NCBI GenBank assembly: GCA_003133185.1
Contig: PKWF01000245.1
Location: 1-5,885, forward strand
From: Vulcanimicrobiota bacterium
Lineage (GTDB): Bacteria > Vulcanimicrobiota > Vulcanimicrobiia > Vulcanimicrobiales > Vulcanimicrobiaceae
Length of the DNA stretch: 5,885 nt
Direction of reading: 5' to 3'
Shown: positions 3,889 to 5,885 of the stretch, piece after piece
Layout: every line of letters starts with the position of its first letter
Numbering within the stretch: the first letter of the stretch is position 1
The notes under the pieces: generated by a model
What the model was told of the DNA's origin: nothing
Seen by the model: the letters and a program-made list of their open reading frames with translations, nothing else
Databases searched by the model: none
Translations under genes and position numbers: made by a program

Positions 3889-5885
3889 ATGATTTTGCGT
3901 TCGACTCGACTACTGCGGCTTTTCGTATTCCTCCTAGGGCTCAGCGCGTGTAGCAACGGCGGCGCTCCGATTGCGAAGGGGCCAGTCGTTCCGGCTCTGC
4001 CCAACGCACCGACCCCCGCGCTCGGCTCGCGAAACGGCGAGACATCGTGGATGGCTCCCGATATCAAAACGCAGAACCTTCTCTACGTATCGAATCACAA
4101 AGACGGCAGCGTCTTTGTTTATTCCTATCCGCAAGGCAAGTTAAGCGGCTCGCTCCTCGATGTGCGAGCCAGTGGTCTGTGCTCGGACGGAAACGGAAAC
4201 GTCTTTATTCCGCAAGGTAACGAGATACTGGAATACGCCCACGGCGGCACAGAACCGATCGCGACGTTGCGTGACCCGCTCGGAGGAGCCGTGCAGTTCT
4301 GCGCGGTCGATCCGACGAGCGGGGACCTGAGCGTTTCGGGAGGCACGCCCCGCACATACGGCCTCGCCGTCTACACCAACGCTAAAGGCAACCCCAAAAC
4401 GTACCGGAGCCTTAACGGCGACGCCTATCGGTCGTTGACTTACGACAATGAGGGAAATCTGTTCGCTGTGGCTTTCCCCGGCGGCTCAGATCGCAGTGCC
4501 CGTCTGATCGAGCTGCCAAAGGGCGGCTCGCGAGTTGGAAGCGTCGGCTGGAACGGAATGCACGCCTCGCATCTCGGTGCGATTGAGTGGGATGGCCGGT
4601 ACCTCGCGGTGGAGTCGACAGAAAGCAGTTCTCGATCGATAGCGATCTCCCGATACCGCGTAGGTGGTGGCCAAGCCACCTCGATAGGCCGGATCGCGTT
4701 TGCCGGCGCCGGAAGCCCCCTGCAGTTCTCTATCCACGGCGGCCAGGTCATTATGCCCAACCCCAGCGTCTCTGGCTCTGGTGCCGCCGGCATTGCGTTC
4801 TATGGTTATCCAGGGGGCGAGGGGCCTAGACAGAGCGTCGAAGACGATCGCCAACCGCAGGCCGCAGCCGTCAGCTCGGCGCGTCGCGGCAAAATCGCGG
4901 TTACGACCTATCACTACGATAATATGCGAACGGGCTGGGACGATAAAGAGTCGCTGCTGACCTATGGAAATGTTAACAGTTCAACGTTCGGCCTGCTACA
5001 GACGGTGACGCTCGACGACCAGGTAGATACGCAGCCCCTGCTGGTTCCGGATGAAACGACGACGACCGGCGTCGATCCGGGGAAACACGACGTTGTATAT
5101 GTCGCGACCGAAAGCAATACCGTCTATGCGATCGACGCGTCAACCGGCACCACCCTGTTCCAACAGAGTCTGGGTAGCCCCGTTCCCACGCCTTTGGGCT
5201 GCAACAACAACGGACCGAATGTCGGAATCGACGGAACGCCGGTGATCGATCGAAATGCCAACGCGATGTACGTCATCGCCTACACGTTGCAGGCGACTAA
5301 CGTACCGGTCTATTACATCCACGAACTCAGTCTAGCCAATCTAACGGATATGGTGCCGCCGGTTCTGGTCTCGGCTTCGCACGCCTTGTCCAACGGATAC
5401 CCCTTCACGTTCAACGCAACCTATCAGCGGCAACGACCCGCGCTCCTCGAGGCGAACGGGAATATCTACGCCGGGTTTGGCAGTTTCTGCGACTTTGCCG
5501 GATCGAACTCGCGTGGCTGGCTGCTCGGTTGGCAGGCCGGGTCGCTAACGCCGCTCGGCGCCAACCAGCTCAACGATACGCAGTTTACGTCGCCTAATGA
5601 CTTCTTTCTATCGTCAATTTGGATGGCGGGCTACGGCGTTGCGGCCGATAGTGCTGGGAACCTATACTTCGTTACCGGCAACTCCGATCCGTCGGGGACG
5701 ACGTATAACAGTGTCACCAATATTTCGGAGACCGCCGCCAAGGTTAGCCCAGACCTAACGCAACTCCTCAGCTTCTTTACGCCGAGCGACGTTGGGAACC
5801 TCGACCAAGGGGATGTCGACTTCGGGTCGGGCGGTATGGTGCTGCTGCCGCAGAAGGGCTCGCAACCGCCGCTCGCCGCTGCAGC
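3889..5885 (+). CDS. Lipoprotein with NHL-like and PQQ-repeat-like beta-propeller regions (3' end outside window)
   Basis: An uninterrupted frame of 665 codons running off the window. Residues 1-21 are a lipoprotein signal (RLLRLFVFLLGLSAC) with lipobox LSAC and lipidated Cys21; Ser follows, so outer-membrane sorting is expected. Residues ~60-310 carry propeller-type repeats such as LYVSNHKDGSVFVYSYPQG (65-83), 'GLCSDGNGNVFIP' and 'LTYDNEGNLFAVAFPGG', resembling NHL/SMP-30-like proteins. After a linker rich in Gln, Ala and Arg (~315-335), a second region begins at TTYHYDNMRTG (339-349). It continues with VVYVATESNTVYAIDASTG, GIDGTPVIDRNANAMYVIA, FCDFAGSNSRGW (533-544), LYFVTGN and GDVDFGSGG (641-649). 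These match, from memory, PQQ-like propeller proteins common in Acidobacteriota. No enzymatic function is evident; such propellers usually bind partners or polymers. The ATG at 3889 is preceded by GGTGGGG (3879-3885) at only 3-bp spacing, a weak site. Confidence 0.85.
   Translation, partial: MILRSTRLLRLFVFLLGLSACSNGGAPIAKGPVVPALPNAPTPALGSRNGETSWMAPDIKTQNLLYVSNHKDGSVFVYSYPQGKLSGSLLDVRASGLCSDGNGNVFIPQGNEILEYAHGGTEPIATLRDPLGGAVQFCAVDPTSGDLSVSGGTPRTYGLAVYTNAKGNPKTYRSLNGDAYRSLTYDNEGNLFAVAFPGGSDRSARLIELPKGGSRVGSVGWNGMHASHLGAIEWDGRYLAVESTESSSRSIAISRYRVGGGQATSIGRIAFAGAGSPLQFSIHGGQVIMPNPSVSGSGAAGIAFYGYPGGEGPRQSVEDDRQPQAAAVSSARRGKIAVTTYHYDNMRTGWDDKESLLTYGNVNSSTFGLLQTVTLDDQVDTQPLLVPDETTTTGVDPGKHDVVYVATESNTVYAIDASTGTTLFQQSLGSPVPTPLGCNNNGPNVGIDGTPVIDRNANAMYVIAYTLQATNVPVYYIHELSLANLTDMVPPVLVSASHALSNGYPFTFNATYQRQRPALLEANGNIYAGFGSFCDFAGSNSRGWLLGWQAGSLTPLGANQLNDTQFTSPNDFFLSSIWMAGYGVAADSAGNLYFVTGNSDPSGTTYNSVTNISETAAKVSPDLTQLLSFFTPSDVGNLDQGDVDFGSGGMVLLPQKGSQPPLAAA

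Noticed and set aside
4125..5322. Shorter minus- and plus-strand frames within the lipoprotein region
   Set aside because: The plus-strand lipoprotein frame is open for 665 codons with propeller motifs throughout, which explains the region; the others are shadows.
1899..5885. A quinohaemoprotein dehydrogenase made of the trihaem cytochrome and the PQQ-like propeller
   Set aside because: The propeller region lacks recognisable catalytic and disulfide features of PQQ dehydrogenases, is fused to another propeller in a lipoprotein, and is separated from the cytochromes by a hairpin and its own promoter.
1..5885. CRISPR arrays, tRNA or rRNA genes, insertion sequences
   Set aside because: I saw no regularly spaced direct repeats, no cloverleaf or rRNA-like stretch, and no transposase-like frame or terminal inverted repeats.

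Overview
The window looks like a GC-rich, diderm, environmental bacterium. The terminal lipoprotein, with short repeats of the 'LYVSNHKDGSVFVYSYPQGK' kind, resembles propeller families I associate with Candidatus Eremiobacterota (WPS-2) or Acidobacteriota genomes. This assignment rests on recall of protein style only and is tentative. A predicted outer-membrane cytochrome-porin, Sec signal peptides and a lipobox agree with a two-membrane cell.

Layout: positions 1-606 (minus strand) hold the N-terminal ATPase part of the mismatch-repair gene mutL, cut by the window edge. Just upstream of it on the same strand, 648-1796 encodes a secreted protein with one haem c site (CSECH) followed by a long beta-rich region, the architecture of the Cyc2-type fused cytochrome-porins. 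A 102-bp divergent intergenic region separates it from a plus-strand cluster. That cluster has a monohaem cytochrome c (1899-2321), a trihaem cytochrome c made of three tandem copies of the same domain (2358-3380), and a short STAS-domain fragment (3385-3576) whose stop codon lies inside a perfect 10-bp hairpin, a likely transcript end. Then come a small Cys/His-rich protein (3644-3817) and a promoter-like stretch. Last is a long lipoprotein, open to the window end (3889-5885), that joins two beta-propeller regions: an NHL/SMP-30-like N-terminal part and a PQQ-repeat-like C-terminal part.

How the genes could work together: an outer-membrane haem-porin facing one monohaem and one trihaem periplasmic cytochrome across a shared intergenic region suggests an electron-transfer module linking the cell surface to the periplasm. 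Fe(II) oxidation or other extracellular electron exchange would fit. This is inference from architecture and gene order. mutL is probably only a neighbour, possibly reached by read-through. The STAS fragment, the small Cys/His protein and the propeller lipoprotein have no demonstrated link to the cytochromes, and the hairpin plus a separate promoter argue that the lipoprotein is its own transcription unit.
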